Source: Faucicola osloensis_D (GTDB taxonomy: Bacteria > Pseudomonadota > Gammaproteobacteria > Pseudomonadales > Moraxellaceae). Taken from it: 64,000 bases of DNA. The DNA lies in NCBI GenBank assembly GCA_020041925.1, contig CP083409.1; one strand, given 5' to 3'. The notes under the pieces are model-generated. The model searched no databases. It was not told the origin of the DNA and saw only the letters and a program-made list of their open reading frames with translations. Position 1 is the first letter of the stretch, and the number at the start of each line of letters is the position of its first letter. The translations under genes were made by a program, and so were the position numbers. This document shows positions 47,782-56,956 of this stretch, piece after piece.

Positions 47782-48651
47782 TTATCGGCTGGCGCTTGCC
47801 GAAGTCGTTACAGCGGTTATAGCGACTGGCGTATTGACCGCCGCTTTTGGTTTGGCTTTGGCAGGATTGACCACAAAGTTAATGCCTAACAACAACAGCG
47901 TCACCCCTAAAATCGGGCGCAATTTTTTCTCAGGTAGTTTACTGCTCAATAATGTACCTACAATAATGGCAGGAATCGCGCCAATGAGCAAAAAGGTCAG
48001 CATGTGAAAATCCACACTGCCTGACAGCAAATGTCCGAGACCTGCGACCAAGGTTAACAGCACCGCATGTACCACATCCGAGCCGATGATGCGAATGAGT
48101 GGCAATTGGGGGAAAATTAGCACCAGCGCCATGACGCCAAATGCCCCTGCCCCAACCGACGATAAGGTCACTACTACCCCGAGCAATATGCCCATCAGCA
48201 CCAATTTATATTTGGGGATTTGGGAGGTGAGACTGTCAGTTTGGTCAGTTGTGCGGTATTTGTCAAAAAACGCCTCGATACGGTTGCGAAAAATCAGCGA
48301 AACCCCGGTAATGGTCAACATCACGCCCAATATCAAGGTCATGATTAGTTTGATGGCGTTGATATTACCCAAGTAAGTAGCGACGAGATAATTAGTGACA
48401 ATGGAGGCTGGAATACTACCAATCGCTAGCCATAGCAAGATTGGCCAAACAACATTTGATTTTTTAAAATGAACCACACCACCAAAAAACTTGGAAATAG
48501 CGGCGTATAGCAAATCGGTGCCGACAGCAATATGCGGCTCTACTTTTAGCAGTAAAATCAGAATCGGCGTCATCAGTGACCCACCGCCCACGCCCGTCAC
48601 ACCTACGCAAAATCCGACAAAAATACCCGCTAAAATAAAATAAAGTTCCAC
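47782..48651 (-). CDS. TauE/SafE-family membrane exporter
   Basis: Predicted sulfite/organosulfonate or related anion permease of the TauE/SafE family (YfcA-type). The 289 residues have eight or so membrane helices and the glycine-rich VGVTGVGGGSLMTPILILL start; a second matching block, TLSSVGAGAFGVMALVLIFP, reflects the internal duplication of the family. Translation begins at GTG (48651), with AGAGGAG six bases before it. The C-terminus ends in an Ala/Thr-rich tail. It sits between glyS and the DUF4145 gene, so its role in that location is unknown. Confidence 0.88.
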   Translation of the reverse strand: MELYFILAGIFVGFCVGVTGVGGGSLMTPILILLLKVEPHIAVGTDLLYAAISKFFGGVVHFKKSNVVWPILLWLAIGSIPASIVTNYLVATYLGNINAIKLIMTLILGVMLTITGVSLIFRNRIEAFFDKYRTTDQTDSLTSQIPKYKLVLMGILLGVVVTLSSVGAGAFGVMALVLIFPQLPLIRIIGSDVVHAVLLTLVAGLGHLLSGSVDFHMLTFLLIGAIPAIIVGTLLSSKLPEKKLRPILGVTLLLLGINFVVNPAKAKPKAAVNTPVAITAVTTSASASR

Positions 48652-48794
48652 TCACCGCTCCTCTATTTATCCAAAATGGTTATCCAAACTGAATAAGGAG
48701 GGTATTTTAGCGAAATTTGCTTATTTCTCTGTGTGGTGTTTATTGATATGAATATGCAATATTAGAATATTTACATAATATAATTTCGACTTCT

Positions 48795-49682
48795 TTAATT
48801 AACAATAAATTGCTGAATGCTTTGATTATTGAACGTTGCTTTGTTTCCTAAAGATAGCAAATTGAAATTTCCACTTTGTATATCACTGATTAATTGGCTT
48901 TCAAAGTTGCTTATATTATTTTGACATCTTCTAAAATCATTTTCTAAAAACTTAAATAAGCCAAACGTGTCACCTTGATTAAAATTAGATTTCAAATTTT
49001 TTGAAAGTAACGCAATAAAATCATCATACTTTTCTACAGTTGTTTGAATTTTACCATTTGCAATTTCAGGAAGTATGTAAACGCTTTCAAAGAGATGCTC
49101 AACAATTCTAAGTGCAACTTCTAGCTCTTCAGAGGTTGGTTCCTTAATATCATGAGCGGAATCGTTTCCCATAAATCTAATACCATGTAATAGACTTTTA
49201 TCACCATTGGAAATATAACCGTTTTTTTGAAGTTGATTTATTCGAATTTCTAAAGATTTACCATTTATTTTCAAATCATTACAAACTGCTTCAATACAAA
49301 CTCTCAAGCCAATACCAGTTAGGATTTTTGAATCATTTGCATAGCTTTTGAGAGTATTCTGATAAATACTTTTTACAATTATTGGCAATTCAGCTAACTC
49401 AAACCATTGAAATTCTTTATGTCCTTTCAAGGGAACAGGATAATTGGTAACATTTTTCGGGTAATATAAATCACCATTAAAATCATAGTGCTCATCCTGC
49501 AAATCAATTTGCATTATTCTGAAAGAAACATAATCGCAACCTGCACATTTTATAATTTGATAATATAGCTCTTCTGGATAATCATTAGGGTCATATGGTA
49601 CAAAGTATTCTTTAACGATAAGTTGATTTGTGTCTTTCCCACATGATTTACAATAGCTAGTAATATGTGTATTTTCTGCCAT
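48795..49682 (-). CDS. DUF4145 domain protein with N-terminal zinc ribbon
   Basis: A 295-residue protein. Two CxxC pairs (CKSC, 11-14; CAGC, about 46-49) suggest a zinc ribbon. The C-terminal part has the DUF4145 pattern TGIGLRVCIEAVCNDLKINGKSLEIRINQLQKNGYIS and LLHGIRFMGNDSAHDIKEPTSEELEVALRIVEHL. DUF4145 occurs alone and fused to nucleases of restriction systems, but its activity is not established. The DNA is visibly more AT-rich than glyQ and glyS. It starts 6 bp after glyQ, as if translationally coupled, and separates glyQ from glyS. Confidence 0.85.
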   Translation of the reverse strand: MAENTHITSYCKSCGKDTNQLIVKEYFVPYDPNDYPEELYYQIIKCAGCDYVSFRIMQIDLQDEHYDFNGDLYYPKNVTNYPVPLKGHKEFQWFELAELPIIVKSIYQNTLKSYANDSKILTGIGLRVCIEAVCNDLKINGKSLEIRINQLQKNGYISNGDKSLLHGIRFMGNDSAHDIKEPTSEELEVALRIVEHLFESVYILPEIANGKIQTTVEKYDDFIALLSKNLKSNFNQGDTFGLFKFLENDFRRCQNNISNFESQLISDIQSGNFNLLSLGNKATFNNQSIQQFIVN

Positions 49683-49688
49683 TTTAAC

Positions 49689-50618
49689 TTACTCAGCTTT
49701 CGGCAAATATTTATCCAAGGCTTCTTGACGATGGGCTTCATCCGCCAATGGGAAGCCCAATTTGGCGCGCGTTTCTACATAGCTTTGTGCTACTTTACGC
49801 GCCAAGGTGCGCACACGCAAGATAAAGCGCTGACGCTCAGTGACTGAAATCGCCCCACGCGCATCTAGCAAGTTAAAGGTATGTGACGCTTTGAGCACCA
49901 TTTCATACGCAGGCAGCGGCAGATTAAGACCGACCAATTTGTCGGCTTGGCTTTCATAAAAATCAAACAACTCAAACATCTTTGCCACATCGGCATGTTC
50001 AAAGTTGTAGGTCGATTGTTCCACTTCATTTTGGTGGAACACATCGCCATAAGTGACACGACCAAATTCGCCATCCGTCCATACCAAGTCATACACACTG
50101 TCCACGCCTTGGATATACATGGCAAGGCGCTCAAGACCGTACGTGATTTCTCCTGTCACTGGGAAACACTCAATACCACCCACTTGCTGGAAGTAAGTAA
50201 ACTGGGTAACTTCCATGCCATTGAGCCAAACTTCCCAACCAAGTCCCCATGCGCCAAGCGTTGGTGATTCCCAGTTGTCTTCTACAAAGCGGACATCATG
50301 GGTTAGAGTATCAATGCCAATCGCTTTGAGTGACCCCAAGTATAACTCTTGAATATCAGGTGGATTGGGTTTAAGTACCACTTGGAACTGATAATAATGT
50401 TGTAACCGGTTTGGGTTGTCGCCATAGCGACCATCGGTGGGACGGCGTGATGGCTGTACATAGGCGGCATGCCAACGCTCTGGACCTAATGCTCGTAAGA
50501 AAGTGGCGGTATGAAACGTGCCTGCACCCATTTCCATATCGTAAGGCTGTAACACCACACAACCTTTTTCTGCCCAATAATTTTGCAAAGTTAAAATCAA
50601 TTGTTGAAACGTCATCAT
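49689..50618 (-). CDS. glyQ: Glycine-tRNA ligase alpha subunit
   Basis: Catalytic chain of the alpha2beta2 glycyl-tRNA synthetase. The start MMTFQQLILTLQNYWAEKGC at 50618 matches the family; the frame runs 12 codons upstream from a TTG. Recognisable blocks are VVLQPYDMEMGAGTFHTATFLRALGPE, YVQPSRRPTDGRYGDNPNRLQHYYQFQV and TYGLERLAMYIQGVDSVYDLVW. About 309 residues is normal. Its last codon is 6 bp before the DUF4145 start. Confidence 0.97.
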   Translation of the reverse strand: MMTFQQLILTLQNYWAEKGCVVLQPYDMEMGAGTFHTATFLRALGPERWHAAYVQPSRRPTDGRYGDNPNRLQHYYQFQVVLKPNPPDIQELYLGSLKAIGIDTLTHDVRFVEDNWESPTLGAWGLGWEVWLNGMEVTQFTYFQQVGGIECFPVTGEITYGLERLAMYIQGVDSVYDLVWTDGEFGRVTYGDVFHQNEVEQSTYNFEHADVAKMFELFDFYESQADKLVGLNLPLPAYEMVLKASHTFNLLDARGAISVTERQRFILRVRTLARKVAQSYVETRAKLGFPLADEAHRQEALDKYLPKAE

Positions 50619-51198
50619 ACGAGAATTACCACTATATAGTCGGTGATTAGGCAAACCGTGTTTATCAAAATAGTTGTCCAGTTAATTTTGATAAAGCGTC
50701 AGTTTTTTTAATTAGTCACATTAAAAATTTAAATTTTTTTGCATCGCAAATAGCACTTAAAATAGGCGCTACAATTGCCGAACGATATTTTTACTTAAAA
50801 CGCCCAAAATAGCAAACTTATCCAATTTTTCAGCTACAGGTATAGCAATGGTTATTGAGCAAATTAATTGGCTGGCAAAACTACAAAGTATCAAAACAAT
50901 ATACATTTCGCGACAAATCAGTTACCGCATTTTAGCACTTTTTTACTAGATTTACGAAAATTCCTGTTACCCTTGAACAAGAGATTTCGACGATTGATTG
51001 CTTTGTTTTTTTATACGGTTTTAGCCTTCTTAATCGCTTTTTTTGAGATAAATCAGCCAAATTTGATACGTCATCCATTGTCGTTTTAGTTGGGTTTTGA
51101 CTTTTAATTTTCATCTTTTACCGCCATAATAACCTACACAAGCTTTTACTTAATTTATTTTAAGTAGTTGTTTTTAATAACTTTTCATGAGGTCAACC
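50619..51198. other. Gene-free region between glyQ and a membrane protein gene
   Basis: About 580 bp, AT-rich, with no protein family recognised. A 33-codon frame from ATG at 50848 has a faint AGG before it and is not convincing. Promoters for both flanking genes are presumably here. Confidence 0.5.
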
Positions 51199-51633
51199 AT
51201 GCTTATTTCGGCAAGTCTATTATTAGCTGCTACGTCGTTAACTTCTAACTGGTTGTTTTTAATCGTTCTAGTGACTGTCGGTATGCTAGCGATTGCATTT
51301 ACCCCTTATCGTTTTGTATTGGGGTATTTTATGTTGGGTATGGTGTACTGGATTTCGGTGGAAGGGCTGCATTGGGCAGTCGTCACGCTGTCATCATTGA
51401 CTGGCACGGATGCGTATGTGGCGGCAATTGGCTTATCGATGATTCCCATTGTGATAGCGTTAAATGGAAAACCTAAGTTTAACAAAGCGGCGAGACAAGC
51501 TACTACCCACCAAGCTATGTTAAAAAGCAGTGTCCAAATGAGCGCCGGTCACCGTCCTGTGGTGTTAGAAAAAGATACCGATTTTCATCAAAATTTTGTT
51601 CGTCATGCCTCTGTGTTTGACTCAAAATACTAA
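51199..51633 (+). CDS. Small membrane protein of unknown function
   Basis: About 144 residues from the ATG at 51199, which has GAGG seven bases upstream; an ATG four codons earlier overlaps this site. Three hydrophobic segments lie within the first 95 residues (LISASLLLAATSL, LFLIVLVTVGMLAIAF, LGYFMLGMVYWI, with a fourth possible near 79-95), followed by a soluble basic tail (KPKFNKAARQATTHQAMLKSSVQM) and NFVRHASVFDSKY. No family recognised. Confidence 0.68.
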   Translation: MLISASLLLAATSLTSNWLFLIVLVTVGMLAIAFTPYRFVLGYFMLGMVYWISVEGLHWAVVTLSSLTGTDAYVAAIGLSMIPIVIALNGKPKFNKAARQATTHQAMLKSSVQMSAGHRPVVLEKDTDFHQNFVRHASVFDSKY

Positions 51634-51971
51634 TAACAACCTCGCCACCTTATCGCTATAGCAAGTTATTTAACCCATCCTGTTGATGGGTTTTTTATGG
51701 GGTTCAGCATGATAAAAGGTAAGAGGCTCGCTGTGTAATGCTGTTTAAATACACAAATCAAACGCTTTGATTACAAAAAATGATACTGGTATGTTAAACA
51801 TTACTGTAACTTGGCATCAATGATCTTATAATATATTGTATAACAAAGCTATTAAATCGTTTGTAATAGCGAATTATAATTTCTTTGAAATGAGTGACTT
51901 AAGTATCGTCATTTATTTGAAGACCTTGCGCATTGCAATATCTATAAAATCTATAATTTTGGAGGACACGT
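51634..51971. other. Intergenic region with terminator and SCP2 gene promoter
   Basis: About 338 bp. After the terminator at 51672-51697 the DNA is very AT-rich; a TATAAT at 51827-51832 has no good -35 at the usual distance. GGAGG at 51961-51965 is the ribosome-binding site of the next gene. Confidence 0.5.
51672..51697 (+). terminator. Terminator after the small membrane protein gene
   Basis: Stem AACCCATC / GATGGGTT with a 5-nt loop and trailing T run. Confidence 0.85.
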
Positions 51972-53390
51972 ATGTTATCTCAATTAACCCAAATCAAATC
52001 AGATCCCCTTGACGTATTATTGTTTGCCGTTGGTTTGCGTTTAACCCAACTTGCCAAAATGGGCGATGACAAATTTAAAGGTTTATTAGAAAACCGTAAT
52101 TTTACCATTCAACTCGGCAGCGACGCGGAACAAACGTCACGTTACTACCAAATCAATAACGGTACTTTTAGCCAACATGCAGGTCCAGCCAAAGAGCCAA
52201 CGTTGACGATTACCTTTAAAGACTCAATGACGGGTGTAAAATTGCTCACTAAAGGTGAAGCGACGGCATTTATGACGGGCATCCAAAATGGCGATTTAAA
52301 AATGTCGGGTGATTATTCACTGCTGATGTGGTTTAACCAAATCGCAAAATTCATTGTGCCAAAAGTACCCGAACCACTTAAGCCTGTGGTTGAACAAGCG
52401 AAACCCTTGATTGAGAAAGCCACACCTTTTGCCAAAGAACTTTGCAGTAAAGCTATGGCAATGATTGGGGGCGTGAGCGCAAGTAAAGCATCTGGCAGCA
52501 GCAAATACTTTAATCAATCAAACACCAAAGACGTTAATGCTGACAGCGAGACACAAGCTACGAGCAAATTAGAGACCCTTAAGGCGAAAGCGGCTGAAAT
52601 CAAAGATGACGCCGTGGAAAAGTTTGATGAGCTAAAAACCGAAGCCAAAGAAAAAATCGATTCACTTAAAGAAGATGCGAGCGAAAAATTAGCGGATATT
52701 AAAGACACCGCTAATGAAAAACTTGGCGAAACCAAAGAAAAACTGGATGAGGTTAAAGCACAAGCGGCTGATAAAATTGATGACGCTAAAGAAACTGCCA
52801 CTGAAAAATTGGATGAAGCGAAAGTCACTAAGGACGATAAACTTGCGGAGGCTAAAACCAAGCTTGAAGACGTCAAAGACCAAGCGGCTGAAAAATTAGC
52901 TGACGTTAAAAGCCTAGCGGGTGAAAAACTAGATGATGCTAAATCAAAGGTTGACGCGTTAAAAACCCAAGCCGATGACAAACTAGATGCGCTAAACGAT
53001 GAAGCCAAAGAAAAAGTCAGTGAAGCAAAAGATAAAATCGAACAAGGTAAGCAAAAGCTGACCGACGAAACAGCGAATGATTCTGATGTATCTGATAATA
53101 AAGCCATCGAAGAGAAATATGAAGCGGCTAAAGATACTACTAACGCTCAAGGTAATACGGCTAAAGATAGTACGGCAGATGATGATAGCATCCGTCCTGA
53201 CAATGTGTTCGCCAAGTCAGCCGATAATGATAACTTAACGCCTGCGCTGCGTAAATCGGCTGAGATTGAAGCAAAGCATGCGTCTGATGAGGTCATTGCC
53301 GACAATGTCAAAACTAGCGCAGTCACTGATGATAAATCACCTATCACCAATATTTCAATCACTCGTGGTGATAGCTCTCACGACAAATAA
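51972..53390 (+). CDS. SCP2 sterol/lipid-carrier domain protein with long helical repeat tail
   Basis: The 472 residues begin with an SCP2-like lipid-binding domain (about 1-125: NFTIQLGSDAEQ, TLTITFKDSMTGVKLLTKGEA, NGDLKMSGDYSLLMWF), as in SCP2-family and UbiJ-type proteins. A Pro-rich hinge (VPKVPEPLKPVVEQ) follows. Residues about 195-360 are repeats of the type EKLADVKSLAG EKLDDAKSKVD ALKTQAD, mostly in an 11-11-7 pattern, giving a highly charged amphipathic helix like LEA proteins and apolipoproteins. The acidic tail is disordered. No signal peptide, so cytoplasmic. It may coat lipid inclusions or membranes, but that is inference. Confidence 0.75.
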   Translation: MLSQLTQIKSDPLDVLLFAVGLRLTQLAKMGDDKFKGLLENRNFTIQLGSDAEQTSRYYQINNGTFSQHAGPAKEPTLTITFKDSMTGVKLLTKGEATAFMTGIQNGDLKMSGDYSLLMWFNQIAKFIVPKVPEPLKPVVEQAKPLIEKATPFAKELCSKAMAMIGGVSASKASGSSKYFNQSNTKDVNADSETQATSKLETLKAKAAEIKDDAVEKFDELKTEAKEKIDSLKEDASEKLADIKDTANEKLGETKEKLDEVKAQAADKIDDAKETATEKLDEAKVTKDDKLAEAKTKLEDVKDQAAEKLADVKSLAGEKLDDAKSKVDALKTQADDKLDALNDEAKEKVSEAKDKIEQGKQKLTDETANDSDVSDNKAIEEKYEAAKDTTNAQGNTAKDSTADDDSIRPDNVFAKSADNDNLTPALRKSAEIEAKHASDEVIADNVKTSAVTDDKSPITNISITRGDSSHDK

Positions 53391-53410
53391 GTCATTGTTA
53401 TTAAATGATA

Positions 53411-53441
53411 AAAAACAATCACTTTAGGTGGTTGTTTTTTT
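53411..53441 (+). terminator. Terminator after the SCP2 protein gene
   Basis: Stem AACAATCAC / GTGGTTGTT (one G-T pair) with T8, 20 bp past the stop; it may also serve the convergent EamA gene. Confidence 0.8.
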
Positions 53442-53478
53442 TGTCTTTAAGTCTTGCTATTACTGTGTTTGTGTTTTA

Positions 53479-54384
53479 TTAACTTGATTTTGCGCCCCCT
53501 ATTTGTAGTAAAAGACAAATAATCATTAGCAACATACCCAACCAACCAATAGGAGAAAAAACCTCTCCAACCACAATAACCGCAAGTATCGTTGCTACGA
53601 TAGGCTCCAATAATGTAATTAACGTCGCTTGGCTCGCCTCAATGACTTTCAGTGCTTGACCAAAAAGTAAATACCCTATAAACATCGGTGCAATTGCCAT
53701 GTATAAAGCAACTGCTATATGTTTACCATCTAAAAATAGGTTATCGCCTGTAAACAGTAATGACGGTAACAATACGATTGCGGAGAGGCCAAACAGACTT
53801 GCCATGGCAGATTTAGCGTCTACGCCTGTCTCTATCATTTGCCGTGCTGACCACGAGTACGTGGCATACGTTAATCCTGCAACCAAACCTAGTAATATTC
53901 CCCATTTTTGATTGTTCGCCCCTATATCTAAGTCAATATTTTTAGTTTTCCCTATAGTCAGTAAACTGACACCCACGGCACCAAATAGAAAACTTACTAC
54001 CCATTTTTTATTAATCTTTTTATTGCTGATTAGACGCTCCATCGTGACCGTAAAAAATGGCGCGCTAGCAATTGTGATAACTGTTCCGATAGCGACACCC
54101 GCTAGACGCATAGAAGAATAAAAGGCTAATGGGTAAATGACAATACATATCGCTCCTACTAATAAGACCTTAGGCTGAGAAGTTAATTTTATCTTATCAT
54201 GAACGATGTGTTGTCTAGCGTTTACTACTAGCAGTATGCCAGCCACACCCATTGCAAATGCACCCGTTGCTAAAGGACTGACATCAGGCGTTAAAGCGGA
54301 TACAGTCCCTGTTGTACCCCAAAGAATGCTAGCAATCACTACAAATACAATAGCGCTCAAACTGGATTTCACCTGAAACATCAT
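53479..54384 (-). CDS. EamA/DMT-family transporter
   Basis: Predicted drug/metabolite-type permease with ten hydrophobic helices in two halves. The ATG at 54384 (MMFQVKSSLSAIVFVVIASILWGTTG) is preferred over a TTG four codons before. Typical motifs are GTTGTVSALTPDVSPL, RLAGVAIGTVITIASAPFF, and in the second half YSWSARQMIETG and VIEASQATLITLLEPIVATILAVIVVGE, the EamA signature. Such pumps export amino acids, metabolites or toxic compounds. An AraC-type regulator lies 101 bp upstream on the same strand. Both are AT-rich relative to neighbours. Confidence 0.9.
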   Translation of the reverse strand: MMFQVKSSLSAIVFVVIASILWGTTGTVSALTPDVSPLATGAFAMGVAGILLVVNARQHIVHDKIKLTSQPKVLLVGAICIVIYPLAFYSSMRLAGVAIGTVITIASAPFFTVTMERLISNKKINKKWVVSFLFGAVGVSLLTIGKTKNIDLDIGANNQKWGILLGLVAGLTYATYSWSARQMIETGVDAKSAMASLFGLSAIVLLPSLLFTGDNLFLDGKHIAVALYMAIAPMFIGYLLFGQALKVIEASQATLITLLEPIVATILAVIVVGEVFSPIGWLGMLLMIICLLLQIGGAKSS

Positions 54385-54485
54385 AAATACTCTCAAGGTT
54401 ATATTGAATAATACTATTATAGAGGGCTATTGATATTGGATTTTGCAGATTGGACGGTTTTGTTGATTACTCAGACGCGTTTTAC

Positions 54486-55190
54486 TTAGAAAATTCTAGA
54501 AGGTGGGATACCGAAATACTTTGAGAAACGGCGACTAAATGCACTGACATTCGTGTAACCCACTAATTCAGCAATGATAGCAATGGGGGAATCAGTATGT
54601 AGTAATAAAGCTTGGGCTTTTTGCATTCTCAGCTCTGTAATGTACGCAGTTACTGTCTGACCCGTCTGTGACTTAAAGTTCTTTTTAAACTGGGTAGCAC
54701 TCAAACAAGCAATATTTGCTAAAGCTTCTATCGATAAGTTATGAGAAAGGTTGTTATGAATATAGTCCACGACCTCTCTAATCCTATGGTCATACTGAAC
54801 AAATAATTGTTGTTCTTCTAAGAGTCTGTAGAAAGTAGTAAACATTAATAATTCAATTTCAGCATGAACTTGGTTCTTTAACTGACTTTCAGCGAACTCT
54901 AAAAATAATAATAATGTTGAGCTGATTGAAAAGACAATTTTTTCCGAATCAAGAATATGATCTGGTAAAAAATCTGTATCAACCACAATGAATTTTGCAT
55001 TTTCTTCAGCATTAAAATAATGTTCTTCGTATGCTTTGATTACAACACATTCCCTTGGTGTAACTTTACCAATATAGTTTTCAACCTCAATGTTTATAAC
55101 GCCTCGAAGCGGTAAAACAATTTGATGAAAGTTATGAGAATGCCCTTTGGTTTGATGACTATAGGATCTAACTGAGAGCGTGTTTATCAT
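54486..55190 (-). CDS. AraC/XylS-family transcriptional regulator
   Basis: The 234 residues have an N-terminal cupin-like sensing domain (HNFHQIVLPLRGVINIEVENYIGKVTPRECVVI, about 19-51) and a C-terminal double helix-turn-helix (about 130-230): YIHNNLSHNLSIEALANIACLSATQFKKNFKSQTG and ALLLHTDSPIAIIAELVGYTNVSAFSRRFSKYFGIPPS. The second half is the classical AraC signature. It precedes the EamA transporter gene and is probably its regulator; the ligand is not known. Confidence 0.9.
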   Translation of the reverse strand: MINTLSVRSYSHQTKGHSHNFHQIVLPLRGVINIEVENYIGKVTPRECVVIKAYEEHYFNAEENAKFIVVDTDFLPDHILDSEKIVFSISSTLLLFLEFAESQLKNQVHAEIELLMFTTFYRLLEEQQLFVQYDHRIREVVDYIHNNLSHNLSIEALANIACLSATQFKKNFKSQTGQTVTAYITELRMQKAQALLLHTDSPIAIIAELVGYTNVSAFSRRFSKYFGIPPSRIF

Positions 55191-55813
55191 TTGTTTCTCT
55201 GCTTATCATTTTTTCTCTATAGCCCCGCTTAATAAAAATAATACGTCAAGCGCTCACTGTATGTAACAATGAAGTATTTCGCGCCTATCATGCGCTTAGC
55301 AATTAAAACCGTTGAGATTATTAGCCTGTAGCTACTGTGTTTTTTGTCGTCAAACCCGTACAGTTTAGAGATGTGGCAATGTCCCTACTGGAATTACCTG
55401 TAAAACCGCTAAAAATTGTTATAAAATTTTGGATAGAGATAACTTCGGCATTTAAGCCATTTTTTCAAGTAACGCCATGTTGTCATGGTAAGCCTGTTTT
55501 GAGCAATTTATCAATTTGGGCTACCTACATTACTGCCTGATGGACTGACTTGATAGATTAGGCAAAAATAAACCATCTAAAAGTTGGTAGCCGTTTTGGT
55601 GGCCATTTATATGGTATCGGTATTTGTCTATGATATATCTATTTGTCATCATAGCCTTGAAGCCTTTTATTATCAAGGTTTGCTGTTAGCGTTTGCTTGA
55701 CAACGTTTTTATCGATTTTCGTGTGAATTCTGCTTTAGGCGGTTGTTTTTTTTTGGTATGATGAGACACCTTTTATCATTTTAAGCTTTGTTTTAATTAG
55801 GATTATAGCTGTC
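55191..55813. other. Gene-free region upstream of bioB
   Basis: About 620 bp, AT-rich. A 67-codon frame at 55337 starts with GTG and shows no family resemblance. No BirA operator (TTGTAAACC-type palindrome) was found near bioB. I see no repeats or RNA structure of note. Confidence 0.5.
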
Positions 55814-56884
55814 ATGGCAGACTTATTAGCAATTCAACAATCAGAACAACCGATTGGCACCACAATGACCACCCAAAGCCGCCCAACTCGCGAGCAAATC
55901 CAAGCTTGGTTTGAACTACCTTTGATGGATTTACTGTTGCTCGCGCAAAACAAACTTCGCGAACACTTTTCACCCAATGCGGTACAAATCAGTACCCTGC
56001 TATCAATAAAAACAGGCAATTGTCCTGAAGATTGTGGCTATTGCTCACAGTCAGGACACCATAGCACCGACTTACAACCTGAAAAGAAAATCGAAGTACA
56101 AAAAGCGATTAGCGAGGCCAAAAAAGCCAAAGCAGCTGGCTCTAGCCGTTTTTGTATGGGTGCGGCATGGAAGCACCCAAACGATAGAGATATGCCCTAT
56201 GTGGTTGAGCTGATTAAAGAAGTTAAAGCATTAGGCTTAGAAACCTGCATGACGCTTGGCATGTTATCGGGTAACCAAGCGCAAGTACTTGCTGAGGCGG
56301 GACTGGATTACTACAACCATAACCTTGATACCTCACGCGAGTACTATAACCATATCGTCTCCACCCGTAGTTATGATGACCGTCTAACTACCCTTGACCA
56401 TGTGCGTCAGGCAGGCATTAATATTTGCTCAGGTGGTATCATCGGTATGGGTGAAAGTCGTGATGACCGCATCAACCTACTGACAGAACTGGCTAATCTG
56501 CCAAAACCCCCTGAATCAGTACCAATCAATATGCTGGTACCCATTGAAGGCACGCCAATTGCAGATCAGCTGCAAGGCACGCGCTTGCCTGTGCTTGAGT
56601 GGATTCGTACCATTGCTGTCACGCGCCTTGCTTGCCCAACCAGCTATGTGCGTATTGCCGCAGGTCGTGAAGGCCTAACCGATGCCGAGCAAGCCATGCT
56701 GTTTATGGCAGGTGCCAATTCTTTCTTTTATGGGAATCGTTTATTGACCACCGATAATGCTACCACCAATCATGATGATCAGTTGATTGCCGATTTAGGG
56801 TTGACGGTTGAGAAAGCCGAGCCTCGACAAATCCCGGTGACCAATGCGATGAATGGTCGCATCGGGAGTTTGGCTGTCGTTTGA
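55814..56884 (+). CDS. bioB: Biotin synthase
   Basis: Radical-SAM enzyme inserting sulfur into dethiobiotin. The 356 residues contain LLSIKTGNCPEDCGYCSQSG with the CxxxCxxC cluster (Cys70, 74, 77), GAAWKHPNDRDMPYV, CMTLGMLS, YYNHNLDTSREYYNHI, ICSGGIIGMGES and SVPINMLVPIEGTP. Starting at Met18 (55865) would place the cysteines as in E. coli BioB (53, 57, 60), but the AGGATT upstream supports 55814. The N-terminal 17 residues may be an extension. bioF follows after a terminator. Confidence 0.96.
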   Translation: MADLLAIQQSEQPIGTTMTTQSRPTREQIQAWFELPLMDLLLLAQNKLREHFSPNAVQISTLLSIKTGNCPEDCGYCSQSGHHSTDLQPEKKIEVQKAISEAKKAKAAGSSRFCMGAAWKHPNDRDMPYVVELIKEVKALGLETCMTLGMLSGNQAQVLAEAGLDYYNHNLDTSREYYNHIVSTRSYDDRLTTLDHVRQAGINICSGGIIGMGESRDDRINLLTELANLPKPPESVPINMLVPIEGTPIADQLQGTRLPVLEWIRTIAVTRLACPTSYVRIAAGREGLTDAEQAMLFMAGANSFFYGNRLLTTDNATTNHDDQLIADLGLTVEKAEPRQIPVTNAMNGRIGSLAVV

Positions 56885-56893
56885 TATGCCAAG

Positions 56894-56917
56894 AAACCGC
56901 CCAAGTGGCGGTTTTTT
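56894..56917 (+). terminator. Terminator between bioB and bioF
   Basis: Stem AAACCGCC / GGCGGTTT with a 5-nt loop and T6, immediately after bioB. bioF may therefore rely on partial read-through or its own start. Confidence 0.85.
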
Positions 56918-56956
56918 CTTAGATGCTTTAACGATGCTTTAACAGAGTTGAACAGT

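Noticed and set aside
50848..50949. 33-codon frame starting MVIEQINWLAKLQS
   Set aside because: Faint RBS, no family and strongly AT-rich surroundings; not enough for a gene call.
52514..53107. Long Ser/Leu-rich frame on the minus strand opposite the repeat tail
   Set aside because: It mirrors the repetitive codons of the SCP2 protein; its composition is an artefact of the complementary repeats.
55337..55540. 67-codon frame with GTG start upstream of bioB
   Set aside because: No RBS, no recognisable motif; treated as chance.
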